Below, piece by piece: positions 1 to 14,182 of a stretch of DNA of 64,000 nt. This DNA is from Sindora glabra. Lineage: Eukaryota > Streptophyta > Magnoliopsida > Fabales > Fabaceae. The number at the start of each line of letters is the position of its first letter. Position 1 is the stretch's first letter. A program made the translations under genes and the position numbers. The DNA is taken from positions 72,503,283 to 72,567,282 of the forward strand of contig CM035235.1 of the NCBI GenBank assembly GCA_020226215.1, in the 5' to 3' direction. The notes under the pieces are model-generated. The model did not search any database and was not told the DNA's origin. It was given only the letters and a program-made list of their open reading frames with translations.

Positions 1-106
1 CATTTTTAAGAATAAAGAATATTCAATGATGTCCACTGTCCTCACTTCAATTTCCTTAGAATTCTATCATAGTTGTGGTTTCTAATCTGTTCAAAGATAT
101 GTGCAG

Positions 107-2926
107 GTATCTGGCTTGAAGTCCATTACCGCTAAACACTTGGCTTTGGCAAGTCAAGTCATCAGCTTTGTACATGCTACAATTCCTGGTATAAATATTC
201 GTTTACTTAAGTGAAATTTTTGTTGATGCAAATAACAATAATATTTTAAGTGTGTTGGGTCTCAATGGTTTATTTTATTGTTTGTATGACTAAAATTATA
301 TAATGACTCTGCTTCATTTCTGTTTTAAGATGTCCGGCAGATTCTTTTTCTGAAAGTACCCGACACAAGAAAGCCATTGTTGGTTTCAGAGATTGATCGT
401 GTAGTTCAGGTATATGTTTTATTGCTGTATAACCTTCCTTCTTTACAGAATGCTGACATATCTCCTTTCCAATACAGTTGAGTTTAATGTTTACAGTATT
501 GTGAGGGTCATTATTCATGATGCCTTTTATACTTCCATGCTTAGTGATGATGAAGATTCTTAGCAAAGAAATCTTCATCTGAAAACTGGAAATCATATTG
601 TAGCTGACCTAGGTGGAAATTAAGACAAGGTTGTCAACTAAATTATTCTTTGAATTCTCACATTAATTATCTTTTACTCATTAAATGTTAAACAAATGTC
701 AAACACTTAATTGTGCCAGTAACTCTATTGCTGAGAGTTTCTGTTGCTTCAGAGATTAGTTTAAATCCTGAAAGTATTGTCAAATTAACCACCAGATCTT
801 TTTCCGAAATCTATCTTAAGTTCTTAACCACAAAATCTGTCAGAGTTCTACATGTTAGACACCATCATTTCTTCTGCTATCATCAAGTTAAAAGCAATGT
901 AGTATTCTGTAAATTCTGATGAATTTTCATGTAAACTATTCTCTTTTCAATTGTTTATCCATATTTGGACTAAATGCTGATTTTTACATGTTTGATTTTT
1001 TCTTCCTTCTTTTATGATCTATTTCATAGTGTCATTGACCTTAAAATGCACTCTGCTATAAGGTCTGTCTGCCAAAAAGTATAAACTTCATCTAAGTTCT
1101 GATATACCAGATGTATGATGCACAGGTGTTTTAATTGGATTTTTTAAATGATTATAAGTTTTTTCCTCCATTGTCCAGACAGAGACCAAATCTGGCTTGA
1201 GTATAGCTTTGAAGAGAAATGATTTTCCATATAAATTTTGATTATTGTTGCAATTGTGGATTTTCTTGTTCCAGGATTATAAAGTTCACAGAGATGAGAT
1301 ACACACTAAATTAGTTCAGATAATGCGAGAAAGGTTATTGGTTCATCTACGTGGGTTGCCTCAAATTGTTGAGAGTTGGAATAGACCTGATGATGCTGAC
1401 CCACAGCCTAGTCAATTTGCCCGTTCCCTTACAAAGGTAACTCATTACAAGTAAACTAGTCAGTTTGGCAACAATCATCCTCTCAAGTTATCAGCAGCTG
1501 CTCGTTTTGATAGCCAATCCTCTGCTTCAATTTAACCCTTTCTCTCTCTGAAGTCATCATATTTGCTGAGTGCTGTCTAAGGCTATGATATGCTGTGAAA
1601 CAAATCTCTTGTATGATTTTTGCTTTTGGTTGTGGGCACTGAAGGCTTAGGTATTTAGTTTTCAATATACTTTCTGTTTTGTGGCTGTTTACTGTGCACA
1701 ATTTAATTATGGCTGCTGTGTGTTCTGGCATGTTTCTTCAGATTACGATACATGATTAACTCTATGTTGAAATTTTAATTTTCTGATATATTGTTATATG
1801 AATAATATTAGTTGTTTTATTTTAAATGACTATATGGCTTCAATAAGGCAGCCATGTTGCTTCATCACCACAGTGATGATTTAGGACTTGGCAGACTAAG
1901 TTATATTTTGCATGATAACACTTTCTCTCTTCCCTGTCTGTCTATCTCTTAATTTATGCCAGTCTCTTATGTTTGGGTAACCTTGCTTCTGTCTCTTTTG
2001 ATAGGGACAGTGGTTTGATTGTCAATTTTTTAGCACCGTCCTATATCCCTACTCATCTCCAAGAAATCAAGAGTAGGAACTTATTTATTTTGTTATATTT
2101 TTTAGGAAGTTGGATACCTCCAACGTGTTCTGTCTCGAACTTTAAATGAAGCAGATGTCCAAGCGATTTTCAGGTAAAAAGCACAGATCTTTCTTTTTTG
2201 TTATAAAAATTAATGGGCAGAAGCATGTGGTCAAACAAGAAGAAAGTATGTGTACTTTTTCATCTTTAATAATGCATCCTTCTTCTATCAGAAAAGGAGT
2301 TGGTCACTTTTTCTTCCTCATGTACAGGTGACTTGTGTTGTGGTGACTAATAACAGGGTGGGATTTTGTTTGTAGTTCCTCTTTTGCTAAAAACTAACAA
2401 CTACTATGAGGATCAAGTCTCTCAGAAATTTAGCAACAGTGTTGTCTTAATTTTGATTTTTTTTTTCCATCTTTTCTTTGCGGATTCTTTGTCCTCTTGT
2501 CATGTAATCACTTCTCTTGTTATAAATTTTTTAGCTTGGAAGAAAACTAGTGCAAGCCTAATATTTGGAAGCAAATTCTTCAACTTACATATGAACTTCA
2601 TTATTTACAGGCAAGTGGTCATTATATTTCACTCACAAATTTCAGAAGCATTTTCAAGATTTGACATAAGCACTCCTCAAGCAAAGGATAGGTATATTGA
2701 TTTTGAAAATCATAATTTGCAGGACTTTATTTTTCTAGTGATTCCATTTTTGTTCTTATTGTTTTCCATTTTTCCCCTGCTCAACAGACTATACCGGGAT
2801 ATCAAACATATTCTTCAATGTATACGGTCTTTGCCATCAGATAGTTTGAGTAAATCTGAGAACCCAAACTGGGGTCAGCTGGATGAATTCTTGGTGCAAA
2901 AATTTGGTACTGATGCGGTCCAATAA
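107..2926 (+). CDS. VPS54: VPS54, GARP complex subunit (C-terminal part, 5' end outside window)
   Basis: Six exons encode the last 203 residues: 107-188, 330-409, 1275-1436, 2106-2173, 2611-2691 and 2788-2926. All splice as GT..AG in one continuous frame and end in TAA at 2924-2926. The peptide contains DYKVHRDEIHTKLVQIMRER, LRGLPQIVESWNRPDD and FARSLTKEVGYLQRVLSRTL, followed by QVVIIFHSQISEAFS and an RDIKHIL segment. This is the conserved C-terminal domain of plant VPS54. VPS54 is a subunit of the Golgi-associated retrograde protein complex (with VPS51, VPS52 and VPS53), which tethers endosome-derived vesicles to the trans-Golgi network. Plant VPS54 is about 1000 residues, so roughly four fifths of the gene lies left of position 1. 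The identification rests on remembered family sequence; exon joins are read directly. Nothing is broken in the visible part. Confidence 0.93.
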
Positions 2927-5900
2927 GTTATGTTGTAAAGTAGCTATTCAATTGCTTCTCTGGGAAGGCTAACATACTTTGAAGCACAAGGGTGATAAAA
3001 TCATCTTCACTCTATGCATTTGCCTGTAATACTAAATTCAGGTAATTTACTTAGTTCCACATTTTTTAAGTTTATAGCTTGTTCATGTCACATAATGTCA
3101 GATTTTTGACGAGGATCCTATATGCAAGGTTTTATTAAGCTTTTTGATACTAAATTCTCCTGGGCCAATTGTTTATTTTCAGGTTTTTCTTTTGTTTGAG
3201 CTGTGGCTGAAATATAAGATATTGAGTCATTTCCGAGCATTTTGCAGCCCCCTCTGATTTTTTTTAACAGGAAGTTTTGTAGCAGTCACATTTGACAGTA
3301 GTTTTTTATTTTGTTGCTATAAGTGTAATCTTAAGCTAGAAACAGATCTCCGGTTTAGTAACTGTGTTTTCTTGGTTCATTAGTGTATCATTGAACGCAT
3401 ATTTGAGAAATTGAAAGAGAGAGTACAAAAGTTGTGTCAAATGTTCAACTGTTATCATATGTTCATGCCTTGTAGAGAACTTTTCATACCAAATAAAGAA
3501 GTGGCTTTTTTGTTTTTTCTTGGAAGCAACAAGTTCGTTGCAATAATGAAAAAAGAGCCGCTGCAATATGGATATTGCAATCATAAACACCTTTTATGGT
3601 GTCCCGTGAAAGGGAAAAAAGGATTAGAAGGTTGTGCAAATGTTGAAAGTTACTTGTCTTGTTCAGAAATGTGAGTATGGGAGGGAGTGTTGTGTTGAGA
3701 GCATTTCTCATAACAATTGGCATATAGTTTAACATTTTAACTGATATATAAATGGGTGAATCCCCCATAGTTTAGAGCCAAACTTATAATTTTCTGTTGT
3801 TTAGAAGCTAAGCTTCTCGAGGGCCTCTGAAGGAAATTCAAGTGGTCGATTTCAAGATTCAGATATAATGCCATAGAACAATGAGCAGAAATTATAAATT
3901 ATACCATTGAATAATTTACATGCCGTTACTTGGGGTTAAAACAATGCTGTGTTACGTTAAATTTTCTGCTTTGATGTTTTTGTTGTCGATTGTGTGTTGA
4001 TTCTAAATTGTTAATCCTTGTAGCTATTTGTCACATTTAACGACTTAAAATTTAAGAGAAATATTTGATCTACTTTTCTTTCAAAATGTATCATACACTT
4101 ATAATAAATAGTGGGGTTTATAGTTCTGTAAACTTCATAGTCTTTGGGGGAGAATAAATTCAGGAGGATTGGTTGATCCTTGAAGCTATTTGTCACATTT
4201 TACAATGTAGAATTTCTGATTATCATAGGTATACAGATTCCTTTATTCATAAAAGGCAAAATTGTAATCTAAAAATGATCACGTTTCTTGAAAATTGCGG
4301 CAAACTTTTTAGTTTAGCCAACTTTGCCAGTACCTTCCCCAACACAATCTAGTAAATCCATGATAAAGACATCAACGCGAGATATTTAAATTGTCGTTTG
4401 TAATCATAATATTGTACACAATAACGATTGCGTTAAGTTTTGTAATTATGTTGTGTAACAATCATATATTTATATTTATCTGTAATTTTACTAATTACAA
4501 TATAATTGCAATAGCAATTTAAATCGTAATTTTGATCTTATATCTATGAACTAAACTATAAATAGAATTAAAGAATCATCTCTTGCAATTGGTGGGTGAG
4601 ATAAGTTTTTTCAACTGAAATTAATCGCAACAAGAAAAACCATCATAATAGCCTATATTCTCTCTTAAATCAAGGACAATTTGAATCTTCATTAATCCAT
4701 TGTTGAGCCTTGCACTAATCACAATATAATTATATTCTATTGTTTCAATATTAGAGTAGTACATATTGTCCACTAGGTTCAGATCTGTGCATCCCACGGC
4801 TTAATAGTAGCATTTGCTATTTATTGAAATGTGAGATTTTGTAACAAATTTGCCATGTAATTCCTAGTTGTTCTTCATCCAAGTCGCATGAGTAGGGCAA
4901 AATAAGTAAGGATGCGACAAATATTCTAATTTTTATAAATCACATAAAGAGAAATGTGAATCCTCATGATTAAAATATTTCATATAATGAGGTGAGTTTT
5001 TTCTTCATTTGTGTGTGTATTAGTAAGTAGGATGGATAATTACTAAGGAAATTAGAGTATTAATGAATTTTTTTCTTTCAAAAGTATATCTTTGGAATTC
5101 AAATCCCTATCCATTAACAAATAGAGTCCACGCGAGCCCAATATATTTTCTATTAAATTAACATCTTATTGGTATGTGATGAGGTGAGTTTGATAGTAAC
5201 ACTTGCACAATGTAACAAAATGTTAAACTTTATTCTTCAAAAAAATTCTCGTTATAATGTTATCTAAATGTATTGAACTATTTTTAAAAGGATTTAAGAA
5301 TCATTTAATATATATAGAAAGTAAGTTTTTATGAGAAGTTAACTTCTTTTATGTACTTTTTAAAAAGTATTAAAAATTTTTGATACTTCTTAAAAAGTAA
5401 TTTTTTATATTTTATTTTTTTAACTTTGAACTTCTAGAAAAGTATTAATAAAATAGTTACTATACCTTTAATATTATTTTAATACATATCAATAGATTTT
5501 AATTGTTTCTAATTATCATTTTTTATATTATATTTTTAATCTCTCTTTTTACCATAATTTTTTTTAAAATTATTAATTTCTTACTTTTTAATTTTCTAGA
5601 AAAAATTAAAATAGGTTTATATAAAAAATTCAAGATTTATATATATATGTCTAAAATTTTCTTAATGCAATTAAAATGAAATATAATTCAAATGTATAAA
5701 AATATTAGTCAAATAAATAATTCTATCAAATTTATATAAAGTAGACAAAAATACACAATTTTTTACTTTTATAATTAAATATTAAAATAAAAAATGTAAA
5801 ATAATATAATAGATATATAATAAATATAATTATATTTAGAATTAAATTTCTATTACAATAATATTCATGATTATATTTATAATTTATATTTATAATATAA

Positions 5901-7224
5901 TATTTAACATATATTTTAAACAATACTCATTCTATTTATTATATAATTAATAAAATAATTTTATTTTATATAATTAATAATTATATTTAGATAAATATAC
6001 ATTTTATTTTTAATAAAATATATTTATTATGATTTTTAAATAGTAAAAATAAAATATTAGTAGTTATTAGTTAAATTAAATAAGAATAATTTTATACTTT
6101 TATATATGAAAGACATAAGAAGTTCTTCTTAACGAGAGAGTATTGGTAAATAACTTTTCATGATTTGTAAAAAATAAAATTTTTAAAGAAATTTTACTTA
6201 TTCCATTTAGTTAATTATTAACTAACTAAATAATTCAACCATTTTCTACTTTTTGACAAGTTTTACTTTTGATGATACTCTATAAACCAAGTGACTTCTC
6301 CCATATTCATATGCAATGAAATCTATTTCCTATAAATTCACAAAACAAAGATAAAAATATACTTTAAAATAACACAACCTCCAATTTAACACAAAGTGCA
6401 GTACCTATATTAAATTAAGAAACAAAAACCACTTTCTTTATTTTTCCATTTATTCGACCGAGAACTAGAAAATTAATGTTTTTGAAATAACATCTAATTT
6501 GGAAGATTTTTGAAGTTTTTAAATCTATTTTATTCGTTATGATAAATGAAATCACAAAATTTACTTACAAAGCATATACTCAACTAAGAAAAAAAAAGGA
6601 AGTTTAAATTCTATTAAAAATTTTTCTGATTGAGTCTTCACCATATAATATTCTCTTTTTTCTCGTCTAATCATCCAGTTTGTTCTGCTTATTATTAGTC
6701 TCCACAAGTTGGTTCATAAACAGATTGAACTCGATTTATTTATACTCATATTTTTTATAAGACAAGTGAAAGCTCAATGTATTCTTATTTTGAGTAAGTT
6801 AAAATTTGATCATTTAATCTTATATTTTTTCCTTAAAAGAGTATGGAACATTTCTTTTTCTAGGTAATGGCTGAAGTAAGTTTCAAAAAGGGAAAAATAT
6901 AATTTTTTTATTTAAAATTGTAAATCCTAGGAAAAAAGACAGTGGGTCTCAAAGAAAAAAGTTGTACTTCTGCCTCTCCAAAATGGACAGAAGAAACGAG
7001 GGACTAAATTCCCTTTATAATAAATTTGTATGGGCATTTATGTAAAATCATCCTGTAACGGCTACTTGGACGATCACCGTTGGATAAGTGGAATCGCTGC
7101 ACGCTCCCCAAAGCTTTCACTCTTTCCCTCATTCCATCGCTAGTTGGAACTCTAGCTTCCTTGACACTTAGACAGCATATTGCCAATTAGGGTTCTTTTG
7201 CTTTTTCTCCTTCCAGAGACAGCC
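2927..7224. other. Spacer between VPS54 and VPS2, including the VPS54 3' UTR and an A+T-only core
   Basis: No gene recognised. The first few hundred bases should hold the VPS54 3' UTR. A short direct repeat (core GCTATTTGTCACATTT) occurs near 4022 and 4182. From about 5270 to 6240 the sequence is almost entirely A and T, with many short runs and no codon structure. The last 250 bases become richer in G+C and should hold the VPS2 promoter and 5' UTR: a TATA-like TTTATAATAAA lies near 7014 and a reversed telo-box (TTAGGGTT) near 7187, about 35 bases before the VPS2 start codon. Promoter assignments are inferred from position only. Confidence 0.6.
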
Positions 7225-10200
7225 ATGAACATCTTTAAGAAGAAAACGTCACCCAAAGGTACATTTTTTTCCCTTATCCTCTATATCTCTCTTCTTTGAG
7301 GAGTCCTAGTTTCCAGCAACTGAAATTTCCCAAACGGTAATTGAAGCTGAGATATGGATCTGGGAAAGTTTCCAAATTTGAGTTTATGGATCTTCCGTTT
7401 TGATCTATTGCTGTTGGTTTTGTTTCAAGCAATTGAGCGTCCACATTGTTTTCACATTCAAATTTGTTCATTTTATTCTTATAGCTAAATTCTGGTGATT
7501 TTATTTTGGTTAATGTCATTTTTTTCTTGTTTTTATCCTACTTTCTCTGAACCTTGTTGGGTATGAAATATTGCTGGTACACCCTACACCTGATTGGTAG
7601 CTGGAAAAATGTGGGTAGAAAAATAGCGGAAAAAAAAAACAGAATGTTCAAACCCAGAAACCTCACCGCCTTGTACTGTCATTTACGCCAATCTGATCTA
7701 CTTTTAGTCATGTATCTTGCACTTTAAAGGAGACGGGTCGGCAAAACCCTGTCTGTTTAAAATTTCTACCTAGTTTACTCATCGGCTATATTGGGAACCG
7801 AGATTTTGTGCTGATTTTCTGTTTAGCTTCATATAATGTTTCATCTAAATGAAAATAGGAATATAACTTATGCTAATGCTTCACTTTTATGAGGCTACTG
7901 ATTTTGTATGTGTCTTTTCAACAGATGCTATGCGGACAAGTAAGAGGGAAATGGCTGTTGCAACAAGAGGTAGTAATTAGAATAAATACTAAATCACGAT
8001 TTTTTCATTGTTCTTTCAAAGTGATCAATAATCACAAGTTTTCTCAGTTTTATCATTGGAGTTACAAATTTTAGGGTGAAAGTAAGGAAGCACCTTCCAT
8101 TTTACCATTCGCAATATGTTACACTATGAACACCTCAATTTTCAGAAATCATTTTTGTTTCTTCATTTCATTATGCCATTGCATCAATTTTTATCGGATG
8201 TCCTGCATGTGTTACTGAAGCCTCCTGAGCAACTCAATCAATCCCAACTGCCTCTGACCATCCACATGTATTCTTATTTGAATGTGGACTAGTCCATCAA
8301 TTTCATGATGCTAGTAAATGCAAATGCATTCGTTTTCCCTAATTGTTATTGTCCATGTACATAAAGTCTGTCTAACAGTGTAATATGTTCATTTCTGCAC
8401 ATTAAAAGGAAATAACAAGGCTTGACGTTGGACTACACTATCTAATTTCAATAAAGTGCCACTGCTTTAACATACTATTTTGCTTGATTTATTTTTATTT
8501 CTCTCTTTTGTGTAGGTATTGAACGAGAAATAGCATCTCTACAGTTGGAGGTTTGTACTACTAACATAGACCCTTTTTCCCGCTTCTGGGATCAACTTTG
8601 CTGGTGTATATTTCTTAATAAGTTTTAATGCCTTGGGAATTACAGGAGAAAAAATTGGTGGCAGAGATTAAAAAGACGGCCAAAACTGGAAATGAGGTAA
8701 CTTTGTGTCTCTTCTATATTATCACTTCCATTCCCTTTATGCAATTGAGTCATTGAAGCACATGTCAGGATAATTCAGCATCTATAACATGCATCGGTTG
8801 TTGATAATGAACTGTGGGCAAAAGTCTGATTCTGGTATTTGTGCCACTTCCAATGTTTCTTTTATGAAAGATATAGTACTTTTGGTTTCATGGTGTAAAG
8901 AAGACAAACAAATCTGCACCAAGGACACAATCTGCTTTTTAGTCCGGGAGACACCCAAGTGTGAATGAAACCACCTTGATATTATTTTTCATTCTCTTTC
9001 AATTTTTCTAAATTTTAATATGTATTTTAATATATATGATGCTGCAAACAAATGTGAGGTAAAGGTTTCTGGTTGTAGTATTTGGGGGATGTCAATGACA
9101 AGTTATTTGATATTTGTATCATGCATAGAGCAATGATAGATAATGTGATGTTGATGAAGGTGTGGTCTATGTATGATAATCACACGGGGGAGTATCCCAC
9201 AGGAAGAGCACACAAGTCAGTCTGAAATTTGAAAATAATGCAAATGATTTACCCTACTGTTAATGGAGCTAGCAGGTCCAAATATGATGAAGAAACAACA
9301 ATTTTAGGACCATAGCATCTGGAGTCAGTTGTGTGTGTCACTCGTTTCTCTCGATGAAAATACTGTTGTAGGCTATAATTACTTTTTCTGACTCTTTTCC
9401 ACATCCATTTCAGAACCTAGTTTCATTTTACTTGCTATTTGCAATATAGCAATACCTAACAAAGAGTTGTCTGGTTACAGGCTGCCACTAGAATCTTGGC
9501 TCGTCAGCTTGTTAGGTTACGCCAACAGATAACCAATCTGCAGGGCAGTCGTGCTCAAATCAGAGGTGTAGCAACTCACACACAGGTATACTATGATCAA
9601 GAGTCCCACTTCTCTCTTTTTTTGTAAGACGATCATGCTTTCAACTTTTCAAAATGCTCTAATTTCCTTTGCAGGCATTATATGCAGGCACTTCAATATC
9701 TACGGGGATGAAAGGTGCAACTAAAGCAATGGTGGCAATGAACAAGGTACATGTTATGTATTGCTTCTGCATCTTATTAATCAATCTATTTAGTAAGGCT
9801 ATGAGAATTTAGCTTAGCACTGGTAGGAAATTGGAATCTAATTTCCTTCCCTTGGTCTTTTTGAAATTCAAACTTCGATTGTTGCATAAATCTTGAGTCT
9901 TTATTTATGTTAACATGCCAAAGCTAGTGGTTTTTACTTTGTGATATGTAATATCTATGCCAATAAAGTGGCAAAGTTTAGTTTACCAGAATTTTGAGAT
10001 GCTGTAAGCTTGTGTTGAAAGGTTTCTTTACTGGAATTTCTATTAAATCTAACCAAGACTGTAATCATTACTCTTTTTTACAGCAAATGGCGCCTACAAA
10101 GCAAGTAAAGGTGATTAAGGAGTTTCAAAAGCAATCAGCACAAATGGACATGACGGTAATTTATCATTTTAAGCCTGTATTACAGTATTTCATGCATGAC

Positions 10201-11491
10201 TTCGATGGAAAAAGAACCCAATACTTGGTTCACTTTGTAACAGACATGGATCACACCATAAATCTGTTCATAGGCTATGTGACATAGGATACTGGTCTAC
10301 ATATATGTTAGAAGAAGCAGGAGTGTGTGCACTACATAAAGTTGTATCATATATAGGGGCCAGTACACAACGTTGGATTGAAATAACAAGTAAATAAAAT
10401 AACCAAAAAAGAAAAAAAAGGAAAGGAAATGGGATGCAGAGTAGAGCTACAGCTTTAGCTCGGAGTAGTGTAATAAAACAGAAGTATGCATGATAGCTCT
10501 TTAGAAGTTTCATGAATTTTGTGTTGCTATGAGCTGGTTGAGCATGAAGACGTTTGATAGTTAAGCTGTTCTTTATTGCTCTCCTTGGTTCACCGTTGCT
10601 TGTTTGCTGGAAGTGGGCTCACGTGTAAAGTATATGAAACTGTCTGACTGGGGTACCTGATCACCCACCAAAAGCTTTTGGCAACATTGTCTCCTTTTTC
10701 CAAATTTTCTTTTTCATACATGCTCATTTTGTTACCATATTATGCTGTCATAAATGCAGATTGAGATGATGTCAGAATCTATTGATGAAACCTTAGACAA
10801 AGATGAGGCTGAAGAGGAAACAGAGGAGCTCACTAACCAGGTTAATATATACATCGACTGTGATTAGCTTGTTCTTACAAATCCCCTTCAGTTTTGTAAT
10901 ACTGATACCTAATTTGTCATTCATCCATCCTCTAACAGGTTCTTGATGAGATTGGGGTGGATATTGCGTCCCAGGTTGGTTTATCACAACCTATGAATCA
11001 ATTGTCTACTGTTTCTGTTGATCAGTTCGAATAACTTTCTAGGAGAATTTGTTCTTTACTACTTTTAAAAAGAATTATGGATATTTGATCTGATACTGGT
11101 TTTGGATGACAGTTATCTTCAGCTCCAAAAGGCCGGATTGCTGCAAGGAATGCAGAAAATGTTGCTCCAAATCCAAGGTATAGATTTAAGCCGCTTGTAT
11201 GTTTTCAGAAACTTTGTTAGCATTGTTCATAAAAAATGCTCTGTAGATGCATTTATTGGTTAACTGCCAAGTACTAATCCTTTGGTTGTTTAACTGATGA
11301 ATTTTACTGTTTAAGCATCCCAATTCAAGCTTGATATGCAGAATTGTCTAATCAACTTTCATGCTCTTCTGATTTCATATTATCTATCAATCATGATTCA
11401 AACAAAACTTTTCCCACTTGGTGTGTGTAGATCTGAATCCACAGATGTTGAAGAACTTGAAAAGAGGCTGGCTTCACTTCGACGAATATAA
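7225..11491 (+). CDS. VPS2.3: VPS2-type ESCRT-III subunit (VPS2.2/VPS2.3 class, CHMP2-like)
   Basis: Eleven exons give 218 residues: 7225-7258, 7925-7969, 8516-8550, 8646-8696, 9481-9585, 9675-9746, 10084-10155, 10760-10840, 10939-10974, 11113-11177 and 11431-11491 (TAA). The start MNIFKKK is the typical N-terminus of this class. Then come the basic helical core (TSKREMAVATRGIEREIASL, ILARQLVRLRQQITNLQGSR, QMAPTKQVKVIKEFQKQSAQ) and an acidic stretch (DKDEAEEETEEL). The C-terminus ELEKRLASLRRI fits the MIM1 motif, which binds the MIT domain of the AAA-ATPase VPS4/SKD1. ESCRT-III polymers cut membrane necks during multivesicular body formation. From memory, the sequence is closer to Arabidopsis VPS2.3 than to VPS2.1 or VPS2.2; a tree would settle which paralogue. 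The frame is intact and length is normal. It is convergent with LSD1 about 2.7 kb downstream. Confidence 0.95.
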
Positions 11492-14182
11492 TCAGCTACT
11501 GCAAATCATTACATGTAAAATAGAAACTGCAATGTTTGGCTATAATGGTAAACTTTATGCTGCCTGGCAAAAAAAATGAAAAAACAAAAAATTATAGTAC
11601 TCTGGTGGTGTATTTAACTATATACTCAGCGCTACTATCAATATTGTATTATTGGCACTAAATATTATATTTGCTTTTGTGTTGACGTATACTGCGTATG
11701 AAATTTCTTTACCTTGCCGGTATCTTAGTAGTACAATGGCAGAATGTTACTTTAACAATTTAATTCCTTATCACGTCCAAGATTCAAATTTGAAATCTTT
11801 AGCTTGTTTTACACGTGTTATTTCTTATCTAAGCAGTTGAACTTGTTAGAGTTTACTTTGAATTTTTTTTTAAACAGTTTTATTTTATTTAATGTTGATG
11901 CCAAAGAGTGGGAAAATGCGCTGTGGATACTTAGAAGGAAAAAAAAAATAACGACTTGTAACTGAGTCAATAGATTTAAAGATCGGGTTTAAACAATAAC
12001 TTAAGCTACGTTTTATGTTTGTACTGAGATTGGACTTTGAATATTTGAAATCAAATCTCTAATCTTATTTATGTAAAGATATCTCCTCTCATATATAGTT
12101 ATTTAGAACAATTTTATTATTTTTTATATATAAGAATATTTTAGTAAAATTGATTATTTTAGAGTAATTTTATATAGCAACAAAGTAAAGTATGAGGAGA
12201 AAGTTGACTTTGTACTAAAGCCTCAATTCTAATGCCAGAAATTTTATTTTATACAATATTATACTATTTTATAATTTTTATATTATATAATATAGAGTGC
12301 CCAACGATTTCTTAAACAAAGTTGGCTTTATGGACTCCAAAAAGGCCAAAAAAAAGGCCACCGAATCCCAATGGATCAATGGCACAAAATCCCGAGAAAC
12401 AACACGTGTCCCTACTTATCCAACCTTGCACCTTCCTTGGTGTGGTATCCGGTGTCCACGATGGATCAACGGCGCAAAAGTGAAAGAGGCAACACAGTGT
12501 AGGCTTTTGTGCCCGGAGGAATGACTTCGTTGCAAGACAAGGTTTGACTGTGTTCCATTATTGACATAATCAAACTAGCCATGTTACATATTCCTTTCCT
12601 TTCCCATCAGGTGGATTCAAACAACTAAAAATTGGCAATTAAATATATAAAACCTCTAATTCCTTGGCACTTCAAAAACCTTTAATTCCTTGGCACTTCA
12701 AATCCCCCTATTGTGTTGTCTAAAATAATTTTACTAATTGCTACATTTTGTTGTCATAGGACGCCCTGGACCATTTTTTCTCTAACCCTATGCTTGCTTA
12801 GATAGAAAATGAGAAAAAAGGAAAGAAAATTTTTAATCTAAATTTTTCTTGTGCTTGGTATGAGAGAAACGGGAGAAAAGAAAATTGAAAGACAGATTTT
12901 ATAGTGGGTATTTTTTCACATATAAACTTTTTAGAATTTTCCTTTCGGCTTTATTTTTCTTTCTAACTACACTTGAAATTTTCCTTTTGTTTTTTCCCAC
13001 TCCCCTTTCCCCAGCCATAGGATAAGTATGGAATAATTAGACTAGTGTTATTATGCTAAGATGGAAGAGAAAGAAGGGAAAATAGAAGAAAAAAAATATT
13101 ATCATAACCTTTGAAAGATTTATAATTAATTCTCCAAAATATTGCAACACCTCCTCACAAGTTACTATTCCGCATTCTTTCAATTTGGAGAATTTTGAAT
13201 GTTTTCCAAACATAAAAATAAAAGGAGGAAAAATCATGATTCAACTATCTATTCCCCTCCCCTCCCTTTTACATTCTCTCGTTATCTTCCTTCTAACCCA
13301 ATCATACCATAGAAGTGAAACTGTTAACACAACCATTTCTCTCATAATATTCCTCACATAACATTTACCATCAGATTTCTTGTACAGAGGTATATTGAGG
13401 CCACTAATAAAATCACGATGTAATATAACCTTATAAGGAATACAGTAAATATTCTCATGCGTATGCTATGCTCCAATAAACAAATTGAACAGCATATGCA
13501 AAAGAATTCTGCAAATTACAAATTTAGGTATTCAAGAATGTGCATTCGCAGGGAGAGAATTATTTTTCGCTTTAGATTTTTAAAAAAAAATTATTGTCTA
13601 CAGGGTTAGTTTTTTATCCAAAGTGTTGCTTTTGAATACTTGCATGGGGCTGCATTTGACGACCCAAGCAAGTATTGGGTTACTCCAGGGTAAAACCACC
13701 CAAAAAAATGCCTTCAACGGGGTGGCCACACAGCTACCTAGTGATCACTAAATTTGAAATTTGGGATACACTAACCTGTTTATTTTCATATCATATGATT
13801 AGTAAACCTATTTTAACACATCAAGAAGACTGTCACAAACTGACAGATTATCAGGAAATGCAGAGTTTATCATGCAGCCCAACAAATTCCTACACGCGTC
13901 TCTGGACTCTAAAGTCTATGTATAATCTCAATGAACCAATTGATTTAGCTATTGGATACAAGGCAGCACAAGATGGAATCTGACAATCAAACCAATGACA
14001 AGTACTATGCCCTTTTCACAACTTGCTTCTTGATATACATACATACATGAAACTTATCAAAATCTTAACTTGGATTTGGATCGTTCCAGCCTAGAACATG
14101 ATATAAACAAACAATATCCATCTCCATATGCCAGCCACTGTGATAAACTCATAGTATCCCTTCTATAATAATGTGACAGGCA
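11492..14182. other. Spacer between the convergent VPS2 and LSD1 genes
   Basis: It holds both 3' UTRs and no recognised gene. A less A+T-rich island at about 12295-12535 has a 75-codon open frame that I do not recognise. The island contains an ACGT core in ACACGTGTC (ABRE/G-box-like, near 12400) and a repeated motif, ATGGATCAAnGGCnCAAAA, near 12371 and 12462. A short tandem repeat with core TTCCTTGGCACTTCAAA occurs near 12660-12705. The remainder is A+T-rich with no features I can support. Confidence 0.5.

Noticed and set aside
2366..2926. A single 186-codon open frame across the end of VPS54
   Set aside because: It reads through introns; only 2611-2691 and 2788-2926 are VPS54 exons and the hydrophobic stretches between are intron translation.
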